Assembly: GCA_963834685.1 (NCBI GenBank)
Contig: CAWICW010000027.1
Location: forward strand, 68,077 to 132,076
Direction: 5' to 3'
DNA: 64,000 nt
Origin: Palsa-504 sp963834685
GTDB taxonomy: Bacteria; Actinomycetota; Actinomycetes; Streptosporangiales; Streptosporangiaceae
Position 1 is the first letter of the stretch. Each line of letters starts with the position of its first letter. Below the pieces are notes generated by a model, which was not told the origin of the DNA, searched no databases, and was given only the letters and a program-made list of their open reading frames with translations. Positions 16,973-26,281 of this stretch are shown one piece after another. A program made the translations under genes and the position numbers.

Positions 16973-18151
16973 ATGAAGTTGCCGTCCGTGATTCCGCCGG
17001 TGTTCCGGGGTCGGGCTGTGGAGCCACCCGGCATCGTCGCCGTGGCGCGTGTGGACCGCGCCACGAAGATCATCACCAAGCGGCTCAATCCGGGCGAGAT
17101 CGCCATTATCGATCATTCCGACCTGGACCGGGTGAGCGCCGAGGAGCTGATCAGGCGGAAGATCGCGGCCGTCGTCAACGTCTCGATGAGCATCACCGGA
17201 AGGTACCCGAACCTTGGTCCGCAGCTGCTGCTCGACGCCGATATCCCGGTCATCGACGGGGTTGGCCCGGACGTGATGGTCCGGGTCGCCGACGGCGCGG
17301 TGGTGCGGCTGGACGAGGAGACGCTGTATCTCGGTGACCAGGTCGTGGCCAAGGGGACGCCGCTGACCCGGGAGTCGATCGAGGCGGCGTTGACCGAGGC
17401 CCGGTCCCTGGTGGCCGTGCAGATCGAGTCGTTCGCCGCGAACACGCTGGAGTTCCTCCGACGTGAGCATGCTCTGCTCACCGACGGCATCCCGGCTCCC
17501 CAGATGGAGACGGACATGGCCGGGCGGCACGTGCTGGTCGTGGTGCGCGGCTACCACTACCGCGAGGACCTGGCCGCCCTGCGGCCCTACATCCGCGAGT
17601 ACAAGCCGGTCATGGTGGCCGTGGACGGCGGCGCGGACGCCCTGATCGAGGCCGGTTACCTGCCCGACGCCATCTTCGGCGACATGGACTCGGTATCTGA
17701 CGAGGCGCTGTGCTCCGGCGCGGAGCTCATCGTGCACGCCTACCCGGACGGCCGCGCGCCGGGGCTGGCCCGGGTACACGAGCTCGGCCTGGACGCGGTC
17801 ACCTGCCCCGCGCCGGGGACTAGCGAGGACATCGCGTTGCTGGTGGCCGACGCCAAGGGCGCGAGCCTGATCGCCGTGGTGGGCACCCACCACACGCTGG
17901 AGGAGTTTCTCGACAAGGGCCGGCCGGGCATGTCGAGTACCTTCATCACGCACCTGCGGGTCGCCGGGAAGCTGGTCAACGCCCGTGGCGTGCACCAGCT
18001 GTACCAGAGCCGGATCTCCGGCTGGTCGCTGCTCGTGCTGGTGCTGGCCGCGGCCGTGACCGTGCTCGTGGCCGTGCTGTTCTCGCCGGCCGAACCCGTC
18101 CTGGCCCGGTACTTCGAAGCGACCTGGCACTCCTTTATCGGAAGACTCTAG
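16973..18151 (+). CDS. steA: SteA-like cell-division protein (TPP-kinase-like domain, one TM)
   Basis: 392 residues from an ATG at 16973. The N-terminal half has KIITKRLNPGEIAIIDHSDLD and INGVGP-like VIDGVGPDVM motifs; the middle (about residues 180-330) shows the thiamin pyrophosphokinase-like pattern MVAVDGGADAL, DAIFGDMDSVSDEAL and TSEDIALLVADAKG. A single hydrophobic helix near the C-terminus (LLVLVLAAAVTVLVAVLF) anchors it. In Corynebacterium, SteA and SteB are linked to cytokinesis and cell separation. It starts a five-gene operon with 1-4 bp overlaps. Confidence 0.87.
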   Translation: MKLPSVIPPVFRGRAVEPPGIVAVARVDRATKIITKRLNPGEIAIIDHSDLDRVSAEELIRRKIAAVVNVSMSITGRYPNLGPQLLLDADIPVIDGVGPDVMVRVADGAVVRLDEETLYLGDQVVAKGTPLTRESIEAALTEARSLVAVQIESFAANTLEFLRREHALLTDGIPAPQMETDMAGRHVLVVVRGYHYREDLAALRPYIREYKPVMVAVDGGADALIEAGYLPDAIFGDMDSVSDEALCSGAELIVHAYPDGRAPGLARVHELGLDAVTCPAPGTSEDIALLVADAKGASLIAVVGTHHTLEEFLDKGRPGMSSTFITHLRVAGKLVNARGVHQLYQSRISGWSLLVLVLAAAVTVLVAVLFSPAEPVLARYFEATWHSFIGRL

Positions 18152-19218
18152 TGATCGACTTTCGCTACCACCTGGTGTCCATCGTGGCGGTGTTCCTCGC
18201 CCTGGCCATCGGAATCGTGCTCGGCTCCACCGAACTACAGGGGCCCACATATAACCTGCTCAATCAGACCACCGCCAAGCTGCAGAACGAGTACGACCAG
18301 GCGAGCAGCCAGCGTGACGCGGCCCAGCAGCAGGCCGACCTCGGCGAGAACTACGCCCAGGCGGTCGAGCCGGTGGTGCTGCACAACCTGCTGGCGGGCC
18401 AGCGGCTGCTGATCATCACCGAGCCCGGCGCTCCGGCCTCGGTGGTCACCGCGATCAGCAACGCCGCGACGCAGGACGCGGGCGCCACGGTCACCGGGCA
18501 GATCGCGTTGCAGTCCAAGTTCTTCGACAACAGCGACACCACGCTGGACAGCCTGAACCAGATCAACGTGGCCATGTCGCAGGCCGACAATATCGTGCTG
18601 AACACCGGCACGCCGTACCAGCAGCAGGCCGCGCAGGTGATCGCCAGCGAGATCCTCACCCGGGCGTCGGGATCGTCGGCCGCCCAGGCTAGCGGCCAGC
18701 CGAGCACCAGCCCGTCGGCGGGCGCCCTGCAGGACACCAACGCGCAGACCATGCTCGAGGCGTACGCCAACGAGGGGTTCCTGACCATCAGCGGGCAGCC
18801 CTCGGCGCCGGCCACGCTGGCCCTGATCGTGACCCCGCAGACCGCTCCGTCGGACGGCAGCGCGGATCCGCTTGACCAGCTCCTGGTCCCCGTGGCCGAG
18901 GAACTGGCCGCGAATAGCTCAGCCACCGTGGTGGCAGGCGTCTCGGCGGACTCGGGGCCGGGCAGCCCGATCGCCGTGCTGCGCGCGAGCAGCGCGGCCA
19001 GCAAGGTTTCCACCGTCGATGACGCCGACTTCGTGGCCGGGCAGAGCGTAGTGATCCAGGCGCTGGCGACGCAGCTTAACGGCGGCAATCCGGGCAGCTA
19101 CGGGTTCGCCAACGGCGCCAGCGCCGTCGGGCCGAGCCCCGCGCCCACGGCTACGCCCAGTTCGAGCGCGTCCCCGTCCGCGACGGCCACCCCGACGAGT
19201 AAGAAACCGAAGAAGTGA
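18151..19218 (+). CDS. SteB/MctB-like membrane-anchored coiled-coil protein
   Basis: 355 residues from a GTG sharing one base with the steA stop. The N-terminus is the family hallmark MIDFRYHLVSIVAVFLALAI, one membrane helix, followed by an extended coiled coil (about residues 35-75, Gln/Ala-rich) and a globular extracellular part. The C-terminus is Ser/Pro/Thr-rich and ends in Lys residues, likely disordered. Databases often name this family copper transporter after mycobacterial MctB; next to steA the division role of SteB is the better reading. Which of the two applies here is inference. Confidence 0.85.
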   Translation: MIDFRYHLVSIVAVFLALAIGIVLGSTELQGPTYNLLNQTTAKLQNEYDQASSQRDAAQQQADLGENYAQAVEPVVLHNLLAGQRLLIITEPGAPASVVTAISNAATQDAGATVTGQIALQSKFFDNSDTTLDSLNQINVAMSQADNIVLNTGTPYQQQAAQVIASEILTRASGSSAAQASGQPSTSPSAGALQDTNAQTMLEAYANEGFLTISGQPSAPATLALIVTPQTAPSDGSADPLDQLLVPVAEELAANSSATVVAGVSADSGPGSPIAVLRASSAASKVSTVDDADFVAGQSVVIQALATQLNGGNPGSYGFANGASAVGPSPAPTATPSSSASPSATATPTSKKPKK

Positions 19219-20165
19219 ACCGCGCCAGGGGACTGATCGGGGCCGCCACTGCGGGCGCGGCCGCGGCGGGCGCGACCAGGCTCGCGTACACGGTCCTGAA
19301 CCAACGGCCGCCGGGCGGGACCAAGACCTGGTCGCGGACCAACCACCGCGGCGAGCCGGTCACCCTGCTCGAGGGACCCGCGGTCGCGGTCGGCGCGATC
19401 GCCGGCGCGCTGGCTCAGGCCGCCCTCGGGTCACCCCGGTCCGGTGCCGCCATGGCCCTGGCCGGGGCGGGAGCGGCGGCGTTCGGCGGCTACGACGACC
19501 TGACGGGGTCCGGGGAACGGCGCGGGTTCCGCGGCCACCTGGGCGCCCTGCGGCATGGCGAGGTCACCACCGGCGCGGTCAAGCTGGGCGGCATCGGCCT
19601 CACCGGGATCGTCAGCGCCGCGCTGGCCGGAGGCGCGCCCGCCGATGTCGTCATCAATGCCGGGCTGGTGGCCGGGGGGGCGAACCTGCTCAACCTGTTC
19701 GACCTGCGGCCGGGACGGGCGATCAAGGTCGCCGTCGCCTCGGGCGCGCTGATCGCCGTGGGCGGCTCGCTGAGCGGCCGCCGCGCCGGCGTGGCGGCGC
19801 CGCTGGCGGCAGCGCTCACCCTGCTGCCCGAGGACCTGGGCGAGCGGGCCATGCTGGGCGACTGCGGGGCGAACGCACTGGGCGCCATCCTAGGCGCCGC
19901 GGCGGCGGGCCTGCCACGGTCGGCCCGGATCGCGCTGCTGGCCGGGATTACCGGCCTGACCGCGGCCAGCGAGAAGGTCAGCTTCACTAAGGTGATCGAG
20001 CGTACGCCGGCTCTGCGCCGGCTGGACATGGTGGGTCGGCGGCCCCCCGAGCTGATGCCGAAGATGCTGGTTCTCGCCCAGCGCGGCGATCCGGCGAAGT
20101 TCAATGGCGCTGCCACCACGCTTCGTTCGGCTGAAAATACCGACCTAGCCCCGCCAGACGAGTGA
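19215..20165 (+). CDS. MraY/GT4-family phosphoglycosyl transferase-like membrane protein
   Basis: 316 residues from a GTG overlapping the upstream stop by 4 bp. The MraY/WecA superfamily signatures are the metal-binding YDDLTG (about residue 92), the segment NLFDLRPGRA and the GDCGANALGA loop. Seven or more hydrophobic segments are visible, fewer than the ten of canonical MraY. It probably transfers a sugar phosphate to a polyprenyl phosphate or is a diverged paralogue; sitting before murJ it belongs to lipid-linked wall precursor handling. The C-terminal 40 residues are hydrophilic. Confidence 0.8.
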   Translation: MNRARGLIGAATAGAAAAGATRLAYTVLNQRPPGGTKTWSRTNHRGEPVTLLEGPAVAVGAIAGALAQAALGSPRSGAAMALAGAGAAAFGGYDDLTGSGERRGFRGHLGALRHGEVTTGAVKLGGIGLTGIVSAALAGGAPADVVINAGLVAGGANLLNLFDLRPGRAIKVAVASGALIAVGGSLSGRRAGVAAPLAAALTLLPEDLGERAMLGDCGANALGAILGAAAAGLPRSARIALLAGITGLTAASEKVSFTKVIERTPALRRLDMVGRRPPELMPKMLVLAQRGDPAKFNGAATTLRSAENTDLAPPDE

Positions 20166-21784
20166 CCGCCCCGGTGGCCGAGCGGGGGAATGCTCGGCGA
20201 CAGGTTGGGGGAATAGGCCGCGCGGCGGTGATGATCGGCGCGATCACCATGCTGGCCCGGGTGATCGGCTTCGGCCGGCAGGTGGTGTTCGCGCATACCG
20301 TCCAGGCGCAGTGTCTCGGTACCGCCTACACCACCGCGAACATGGTGCCGAACATCATCTACGACATCGTGATGGGCGGAGCGCTCACCGCGGTGGTGGT
20401 GCCGGTGCTGGCCGGGCCGGCCCGCGCGCAGGCCGCGGATCGCGGGCAGGTGGAGCAGACGTCGGCCGCCCTGCTCAGCTGGACGGTGCTGCTGCTCGTC
20501 CCGGTCAGCATGGTGGTGGCGATCGCCGCGCGGCCCCTGGTCTCGGTGCTGCTCGGCGCGGCGCCCGGGTGCCCGCGGTCGGCCATGGTCGCCCTGGGTA
20601 CGCGGATGCTTATCGTGTTCGCGCCGCAGATCCTGCTCTACGGCCTGGCCGTGGTGCTGTACGGCATCCTGCAGGCCCACCGGAAGTTCGCCGCGCCGGC
20701 GCTGGCTCCCGTGCTGTCCAGCCTGGTCGTCATCGGCACGTACTTCTGGTTCGGCGCGGTGGCGGACGGATCGGTGAACCTGGTCCACCCGGTGTCCCCC
20801 ACCGCCTGGATCGTATTGGCCGCCGGGACGACGGCCGGAGTCGCGACGCTGGTCGCGACCCCGCTCATCCCGGTCACCCGGCTCCGGCTCCGGCTCCGGC
20901 CAGTGCTGCGGTTCCCGGCCGGGGTCGGTACGCGGGTCCGCTCCCTGGCCGTGGCCGGCATCGCCACGCTCATCGCCCAGGACGCCTCGGTGGTGGTGGT
21001 GATCGTACTGGCCAACTCGCGGGGCGGCCGCGGCGCGCTGGTGCTCTACAGCTTCGCGTGGGCGGTCTTCTTCGTGCCTTACGCGGTGCTGGCCGTGCCG
21101 ATCGCGACCAGCGCCTTCCCCGAACTGTCCGCGCGCGCCGATACCTTCGACGTCACCACGGCCGCCTCCACCCGCGCGGTGACGGTGGCGTCCTGGCTCG
21201 GGGTGGCCGGGATGGTCGGCGCCTGTGTGCCGCTGGCCCGGGTGTTCCAGTCCCACGTCGGTCAGGCGGAAGACGCCCGGCAGCTGGCCATCGCGCTGGC
21301 CACGTTCGCGCCGGGGCTCGTCGGGTACGGCCTGACCGCCAACCTGTCCCGGGTGCTGTACGCCGCCGGGCGGAGCAGCGCCGCGGCCCTGGCGGTCAGC
21401 GGCGGCTGGGTACTGGTGATCATCGCCGATCTGCTGATCGTGCCGTTCGTGCCGTCGTCACAGGTCGTGCCCTGGCTTGGCGTGGGTACTACCATCGGGC
21501 TCACCGGCTCCGGGGTGGCCCTGCTCGTGCTGGTCCGACGGTTCTGCGGGCCCGGTGCGCTGCGCGGCTGTACCCGGGCCGTGGTGACCGGGCTGGCCGG
21601 TGCGCTAGCCGGGACGGCCGCCGGGCTGGGCGTGGCGATGGGTGTCCCGGTGAGCGGCTTCCTGCCCAACGTGGCCGTCACCTTGCTGGCCAGCGGGGCC
21701 GTGCTCGCGGCCTTCCTGGTCGTCGTGACGCTGACCGACGGGGGAGACCTCCGTACGGTCGTGCGCCGCGTGATCCGCCCGTGA
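20162..21784 (+). CDS. murJ: Lipid II flippase MurJ
   Basis: 540 residues from a GTG overlapping the stop of the previous gene. MATE/MOP-superfamily architecture with 14 hydrophobic segments; landmark sequences are MLARVIGFGRQVVFA in helix 1, PNIIYDIVMGGALTAVVVPV, and VLYGILQAHRKFAAPALAPV. It flips lipid II or a related polyprenyl-linked precursor across the membrane. It lacks the long kinase-like C-terminal extension of mycobacterial MviN. The next gene begins at its GTGA stop overlap. Confidence 0.9.
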   Translation: MTAPVAERGNARRQVGGIGRAAVMIGAITMLARVIGFGRQVVFAHTVQAQCLGTAYTTANMVPNIIYDIVMGGALTAVVVPVLAGPARAQAADRGQVEQTSAALLSWTVLLLVPVSMVVAIAARPLVSVLLGAAPGCPRSAMVALGTRMLIVFAPQILLYGLAVVLYGILQAHRKFAAPALAPVLSSLVVIGTYFWFGAVADGSVNLVHPVSPTAWIVLAAGTTAGVATLVATPLIPVTRLRLRLRPVLRFPAGVGTRVRSLAVAGIATLIAQDASVVVVIVLANSRGGRGALVLYSFAWAVFFVPYAVLAVPIATSAFPELSARADTFDVTTAASTRAVTVASWLGVAGMVGACVPLARVFQSHVGQAEDARQLAIALATFAPGLVGYGLTANLSRVLYAAGRSSAAALAVSGGWVLVIIADLLIVPFVPSSQVVPWLGVGTTIGLTGSGVALLVLVRRFCGPGALRGCTRAVVTGLAGALAGTAAGLGVAMGVPVSGFLPNVAVTLLASGAVLAAFLVVVTLTDGGDLRTVVRRVIRP

Positions 21785-22905
21785 AGCTCGCATTCGTGCT
21801 CGGCACCAGCACCGGCGGGACCGCACGGCACGTCAGGATGCTCGCGGCGGGTTGCGCGGCCCGCGGCCTGCGGGTCGAGGTGTTCGGCCCCGCGCAGACC
21901 GATCGCGACTTCGCCTTCGGCGCCGGCGCGGCGGAGGTCGGCTTCACCGCGGTGGAGATCGCCGACCGGCCGCGGCTGCTCCGTGACCTGCGGGCGATCG
22001 CGCGGCTGCGCCGTCTGTTCCAGGCCTGGCAGCCTGACGTGGTGCACGCGCACGGCCTGCGAGCCGGGGCGCTGACCGCGATCGCCGTGGCCTTCGCCCG
22101 AACTGCGAGGGGCGGTCCGGCGCTGGTCGTCACCGTGCACAACGCGCCCCCGGCGGGCGGCGTGACCGGCGGCGTCTACCGCGTGCTCGAGCTGATCGTG
22201 GCGCGGAACGCGGACTCGGTGCTGTGCGTGTCCGCCGACCTGGAGGACCGGATGCGCGCCGCGGGTGCACGCCGGGTCGGCCACGCCATGGTGCCCGCCG
22301 CCCCTGTCTCGTTGACCGGTGACGTTTCCGCGCAGACACGCACGGCGCTTCGCGCCGAATTCGGGGCGGACCCGGGCCAGGCCATCGTGCTGGCCGTCGG
22401 CCGGCTGGCCGCGCAGAAGGGGTTCGGCCTCCTGCTCGACGCCGTCGCCCGCTTGGGTGACGTCCAGCCCGAGCCGCTGCTCGTCATCGCCGGCCAGGGA
22501 CCGCTCGCGGCCGAGCTCCAAGCCCGGGCGGCATCGCTCGGGCTCACCGCACGGTTCGCCGGCCACCGCTGCGACGTGCCGGCGCTTCTGGCCGCCGCGG
22601 ACGTATTCGTGCTGCCCAGCGTGTGGGAAGGCCAGGCGCTCATCCTGCAGGAGGCGCTCCGGGCCGGGGTACCAGTCGTGGCTACCCGGGTCGGCGGGAA
22701 CCCCGAACTGGCCGGAGAGGACGCCGCGATCCTGGTTCCGCCGGGCGACGCGCAGCGCCTCGCCGAGGCGGTGCGCGCGGTGCTCAGTGATCCCGCCCTG
22801 GCCGCCCGGCTGCGTAAGGCCGCCACGGCCCGGGCCGGCGCCCTGCCCGCCGCGGATGAGGCGGTCGCGGCGGTGCTCGCCGAATACCGCCACGTCACGC
22901 GGTAA
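21781..22905 (+). CDS. GT4-family glycosyltransferase
   Basis: 374 residues from a GTG overlapping the murJ stop. A GT-B fold: N-terminal STGGTARHVRML, PDVVHAHGLRAG, and the C-terminal nucleotide-sugar domain with VLAVGRLAAQKGFGLLLDA, PLLVIAGQGPL, and the EX7E-type patch PSVWEGQALILQEALRAGVPVVAT. It is cytosolic or membrane-associated. Donor and acceptor are not readable; its fifth place in the steA-murJ operon suggests a cell-envelope glycolipid or wall sugar. Confidence 0.88.
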   Translation: MKLAFVLGTSTGGTARHVRMLAAGCAARGLRVEVFGPAQTDRDFAFGAGAAEVGFTAVEIADRPRLLRDLRAIARLRRLFQAWQPDVVHAHGLRAGALTAIAVAFARTARGGPALVVTVHNAPPAGGVTGGVYRVLELIVARNADSVLCVSADLEDRMRAAGARRVGHAMVPAAPVSLTGDVSAQTRTALRAEFGADPGQAIVLAVGRLAAQKGFGLLLDAVARLGDVQPEPLLVIAGQGPLAAELQARAASLGLTARFAGHRCDVPALLAAADVFVLPSVWEGQALILQEALRAGVPVVATRVGGNPELAGEDAAILVPPGDAQRLAEAVRAVLSDPALAARLRKAATARAGALPAADEAVAAVLAEYRHVTR

Positions 22906-22951
22906 ATCGAGAAATCCTTCCCCGGCTGCCACCTGCGGCGCACAATGTAAC

Positions 22952-23797
22952 GTGACTTACGGCCAGGCAGGAGCGGTGTGCCCGAAGTGCGGCAGCGCCG
23001 CCGCGGTGCACTCGATCGAAGAATGGGCCGCGATGGCCCAGGCGACTATGGGCCACCAGTGGCAGTCGTCCGCGCCGATGCCGGGATACCCGGCTGGGCC
23101 GGGCCCGCAGCCAGGGTACGGGTCGGCGCCGCAACCGGGGCCGGGCCCGCAGTCCGGCTTCCCGGACCCATCCCAGTATCAGCAGTCCGGGTTCCCCGAT
23201 CCTTCCCAGTACCAGCAGTCCGGGTTCCCCGACCCCTCGCAGTACCAGCAGTCTGGGTTCCCCGATCCAGGGCAGTACCAGCAGCCAGGGTCCCCAGGCG
23301 TGTCGCAGCAGCAGCAGCCGCCGCCGCCCGGCCCGGCCGAGCCGCAGCCCAGTCAGCGGTCCGGATACCAGGCCGGCCCGCAGCCGGGCTATCAGCCCGG
23401 ACCGCAGCCGGACGTGCTGGCCGGGCCGGAGTCCTGGCAGAGTCAGCCGCCGCCTACGCCCCGCAACTGGCAGAGCGGCAGCGACGCGTCCGCCTTCGAG
23501 GACGCCATCGCCGATGCGGTCCTGGGCGCGGCCACCAAGGCCATCGGCCGGGTGATCGGGCGCCGGATGCGCCAGGCGTACAACGAGCGGGTGGCGCCGG
23601 CCATGGCCGCCCGGCAGGACGCCATGCTGCGCGAGCGGATGGTGATCGCCCATCGGCATCCCGACCTGCGCGCCTGCCTCAACGACCAGGTGATATTCCT
23701 GGCCGGTGGTACCCGGGTCCTGCCCTTGGCCAGCGCCATGCAGGTGCGCACCGTCGAGCAATCAGACGCCCTGGTCGCCCAGCTGCGGGGCGGCTGA
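22952..23797 (+). CDS. CxxC-ribbon protein with Pro/Gln repeats and conserved C-terminal domain
   Basis: 281 residues from a GTG at 22952, or 273 from a GTG at 22976 that directly precedes CPKCG; neither has a well-spaced Shine-Dalgarno (AGGAG ends 2 nt before 22976). A CPKCG knuckle opens the protein, then a disordered Pro/Gln/Gly stretch (about residues 35-170) including four 11-residue SGFPDPSQYQQ repeats, then a helical domain of about 110 residues (FEDAIADAVLGAATKAIGRV to the end). The frame upstream of the start also encodes CGAQC, which would complete a four-Cys ribbon, but no start codon lies there. Function unknown. Confidence 0.7.
   Translation: MTYGQAGAVCPKCGSAAAVHSIEEWAAMAQATMGHQWQSSAPMPGYPAGPGPQPGYGSAPQPGPGPQSGFPDPSQYQQSGFPDPSQYQQSGFPDPSQYQQSGFPDPGQYQQPGSPGVSQQQQPPPPGPAEPQPSQRSGYQAGPQPGYQPGPQPDVLAGPESWQSQPPPTPRNWQSGSDASAFEDAIADAVLGAATKAIGRVIGRRMRQAYNERVAPAMAARQDAMLRERMVIAHRHPDLRACLNDQVIFLAGGTRVLPLASAMQVRTVEQSDALVAQLRGG
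23153..23284 (+). repeat. Four 33-bp coding repeats (SGFPDPSQYQQ)
   Basis: Units 23153-23185, 23186-23218, 23219-23251 and 23252-23284 encode SGFPDPSQYQQ four times (Gly for Ser at position 7 of the last unit, which ends with Gln-Gln before Pro). Third-base differences show that the copies are not identical and have diverged by synonymous change, so the peptide is under selection or was copied long ago. Confidence 0.9.
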
Positions 23798-23869
23798 GCT
23801 CAGTCAGCCGGCTGCGGGGCGTTGTGCCGGGCACGACCCGGTCCGCGACCGCTTTCGAGCAGCGGGCCG

Positions 23870-24916
23870 TCAGCCGGTCTCGTCCCAGCGTCGGCGGACG
23901 GCAGCCAGGCCGTCCTCGGTGAGCGATCCGTACAGGCGCAGCCGGGCCACGCCGCCGTCGGGAAAGATGTTCAGCCGGACGTGCGTGGCGGGCCCGCCAT
24001 CCACCCGGAACCGGTGCGGGGTGTCGGGTAGCAGCCTGACCCGGGGCAGCAGATCACGCCAGGCGCGCGCGTCGGCCAGCGACCCGCCGGCCGCCGGGTC
24101 GGCGTCCATGGTCTGCAGCGAGGCGGAGTCGGGCTGGTTCCCCCGGTACCAGGACGTGTCGATCTCGGCCAGGTGGATGACACCGCGCCCGGCCAGCCGG
24201 ACGACCAGCCATTCGTAGCCCGGCTTCCTGCGCCTGCGGGTTTCCCAGCCCTCGCCCATCACCCGGGACAGCCCGGGGGAGATGACGTTGCGCGGCGAGG
24301 AATAGAACTGGTCGCTGCGCGCCGCGATGTCGGCTCCGTTCTCCAGCGCGGCCAGGTCGACGGTGAGGCCCTCCAGCAGGGCCGGATCGGGCACCACCTC
24401 CCCGTGGACATGCAGCCGGGCCACCCCGCCGTCGGGAAAGATGTTCAGCCGGACGTGGGTGAACCGGCGGCCGGAGTTCACCTTGAACGCGTGCCTGGCG
24501 TCGCCGGTCAGCAGAGCACGCGGCACGATCTCCCGCCACGGACCCGGGCCCGGGTCGGCGGTTAGTTCCTCGGGCGAGGGATATCCGCTGGACGAGCACG
24601 CGTCGGCCGAACAGGCCTGCGGGTAGTTGCCGGTGAAGAACGCGGTGTCGACCACGATGGTGCGGAGCACTCCGGGTACGCCGAGCCGTACGATCACCCA
24701 GTCCCGGGCCCCGCGCTCCGGTAGCGTGCCGTCGGGCCCGCGCCGCCGCCGGGTCTCCCACCCGTCGTACACCTGCCCTTTAGCGTCGTACGTCTCGGGC
24801 ACGAAGACCGGCGCGTCCGGCCGGATCAGGTTCTCCTTGGCGGCGAAGAACTCGTCGCTGGCCGTCACGACCGACCCGCGCAGCCGCAGCAAATCGGGGA
24901 GTTGTTGCTCGTCCAT
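23870..24916 (-). CDS. alc: Allantoicase
   Basis: 348 residues, standard length. It consists of two homologous jelly-roll halves, each ending with HVRLNIFPDGGVARL (about residues 150 and 315). The first half has SDEFFAAKENLIRP and GWETRRRR, repeated in the second as SDQFYSSPRNVISP and GWETRRRR. It hydrolyses allantoate to ureidoglycolate and urea. It is downstream of allantoinase, 17 bp away on the same strand, and works in the same cytosolic pathway. Confidence 0.95.
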   Translation of the reverse strand: MDEQQLPDLLRLRGSVVTASDEFFAAKENLIRPDAPVFVPETYDAKGQVYDGWETRRRRGPDGTLPERGARDWVIVRLGVPGVLRTIVVDTAFFTGNYPQACSADACSSSGYPSPEELTADPGPGPWREIVPRALLTGDARHAFKVNSGRRFTHVRLNIFPDGGVARLHVHGEVVPDPALLEGLTVDLAALENGADIAARSDQFYSSPRNVISPGLSRVMGEGWETRRRRKPGYEWLVVRLAGRGVIHLAEIDTSWYRGNQPDSASLQTMDADPAAGGSLADARAWRDLLPRVRLLPDTPHRFRVDGGPATHVRLNIFPDGGVARLRLYGSLTEDGLAAVRRRWDETG

Positions 24917-24933
24917 AGACCCTTTCTTCCCCG

Positions 24934-26271
24934 TCAGCCCCGATTAAGCAGCCGCCCAGCTGGCTTACCATCTGGCACACCGCGGTCGGGATCAAGCAGC
25001 GCGGTGCCTCGCAGCCACGTCTGCCGGACCCGCCCGGTCAGGGTCCGGCCCGCGTACGGCGTGACCCGGTGCCTGTGCAGCAGGCGGGCCGGCTCCACGA
25101 TGTAGGCCTCGTCCGGATCGAAAGCCACCAGGTCGGCATCGTATCCGACGGCCAAGGCTCCCTTGGCTGGCAGGCCGGCCAGCCGGGCCGGGGCGGTCGC
25201 CATCCACCGGGCCACGTCGTCCAGCGTCCGCCCGCGCCGCCGGGCCACGGTCCACACCGCGGACAGGCCGAGCTGAAGCGACGCGATCCCGCCCCACGCC
25301 GCGCCGAAGTCCCCACTGCCGGAGGCCTTCAGCTCCGGCGGGCAGGGCGAGTGATCGGACACCACGCAGTCGATGACGCCGGCCTCGAGCCCGCGCCACA
25401 GCGCTTCCCGGTTGACCGCGTCCCTGATCGGCGGGCAGGACTTGAACTCGGTGGCGCCGTCGGGCACCTGCTCGGCCGCGAAGTACAGGTAGTGCGGGCA
25501 GGTCTCGGCGGTCAGCCGGATGCCCGCCGCCTTGGCTCCGGCGATCATGGCCACGCATTCGGCCGCGGACAGGTGCACGATGTGAGCCCGCGCCCCGGTG
25601 GCGGAAGCGGCCCGGATCACCTTCTCGATCGCACGGCGCTCAGCGACCGGCGGCCGGGACGCCACGAACGAGCCGAAGTCACGTCCGGACGCGGCCTTGA
25701 CCTCCGCCGCGTCCTCCGCGTGCACGATCAGCAACGCGTCCAGGGCAGCCAGCGCGCCCAGCGCGGACCGCAGGTCCGCAGGCTCAAGCGGCGGGAACTC
25801 CGGGACCCCGGAATCGATCAGGAAGCACTTGAACCCGATCACCCCCGCCTCGTGCAAGGGCCTCAGCGCGTCCTGGTTCCCCGGCACCGCGCCGGCCCAG
25901 AACGCCACGTCGACCCAGCACTTCCCGGCCGCCGCCGCGCGCTTGTCCGCCAGCGCCGCGACCGACACGGTGGGCGGCAGCGAGTTCAGCGGCATGTCGC
26001 AGATCGTGGTCACCCCGCCGGCCGCCGCCGCGCGGGTGGCGGTGCCGAACCCTTCCCACTCGGTCCGCCCCGGCTCGTTGACGTGCACGTGGCTGTCGAC
26101 CAGCCCGGGCAGCAGCGCGAGGTCGCCGAGGTCCACGTCGCGGGCCGCGTCCAGTGCCTCGGCGTAACCGGCCACGGCCGCGATGGCCGGCCCGCTGACC
26201 GCGACGGCCGCCGCCCGCGTCCCCCCCGGCAGCACCGCCCGCCGAGACCGGAGCACCAGGTCATATCTCAT
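24934..26271 (-). CDS. allB: Allantoinase
   Basis: 445 residues, normal for AllB of the cyclic amidohydrolase family. The binuclear-metal ligands are visible: DSHVHVNEPG (His-x-His), the carbamylated-Lys region VIGFKCFLIDSG, LIVHAED, HIVHLSAAE and the Asp in VSDHSPCPP. It opens the hydantoin ring of allantoin to give allantoate. It sits between the hydroxypyruvate isomerase and allantoicase genes in one leftward unit, with gaps of 10 and 17 bp. Confidence 0.95.
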   Translation of the reverse strand: MRYDLVLRSRRAVLPGGTRAAAVAVSGPAIAAVAGYAEALDAARDVDLGDLALLPGLVDSHVHVNEPGRTEWEGFGTATRAAAAGGVTTICDMPLNSLPPTVSVAALADKRAAAAGKCWVDVAFWAGAVPGNQDALRPLHEAGVIGFKCFLIDSGVPEFPPLEPADLRSALGALAALDALLIVHAEDAAEVKAASGRDFGSFVASRPPVAERRAIEKVIRAASATGARAHIVHLSAAECVAMIAGAKAAGIRLTAETCPHYLYFAAEQVPDGATEFKSCPPIRDAVNREALWRGLEAGVIDCVVSDHSPCPPELKASGSGDFGAAWGGIASLQLGLSAVWTVARRRGRTLDDVARWMATAPARLAGLPAKGALAVGYDADLVAFDPDEAYIVEPARLLHRHRVTPYAGRTLTGRVRQTWLRGTALLDPDRGVPDGKPAGRLLNRG

Positions 26272-26281
26272 CGGACGCCGG

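Noticed and set aside
16786..17106. N-terminal extension of egtA to 17106
   Set aside because: The extra 107 residues overlap the upstream gene region and show no family similarity; the GTG at 16785 is a better start.
20870..20910. CGGCTC triplet run in murJ
   Set aside because: It encodes a simple RLRLRL membrane-loop segment and keeps the frame; ordinary coding low complexity.
20311..22905. A very long open frame spanning murJ and the glycosyltransferase
   Set aside because: Its first part is a shadow of murJ in another frame; only the last part from 21781 is the real gene.
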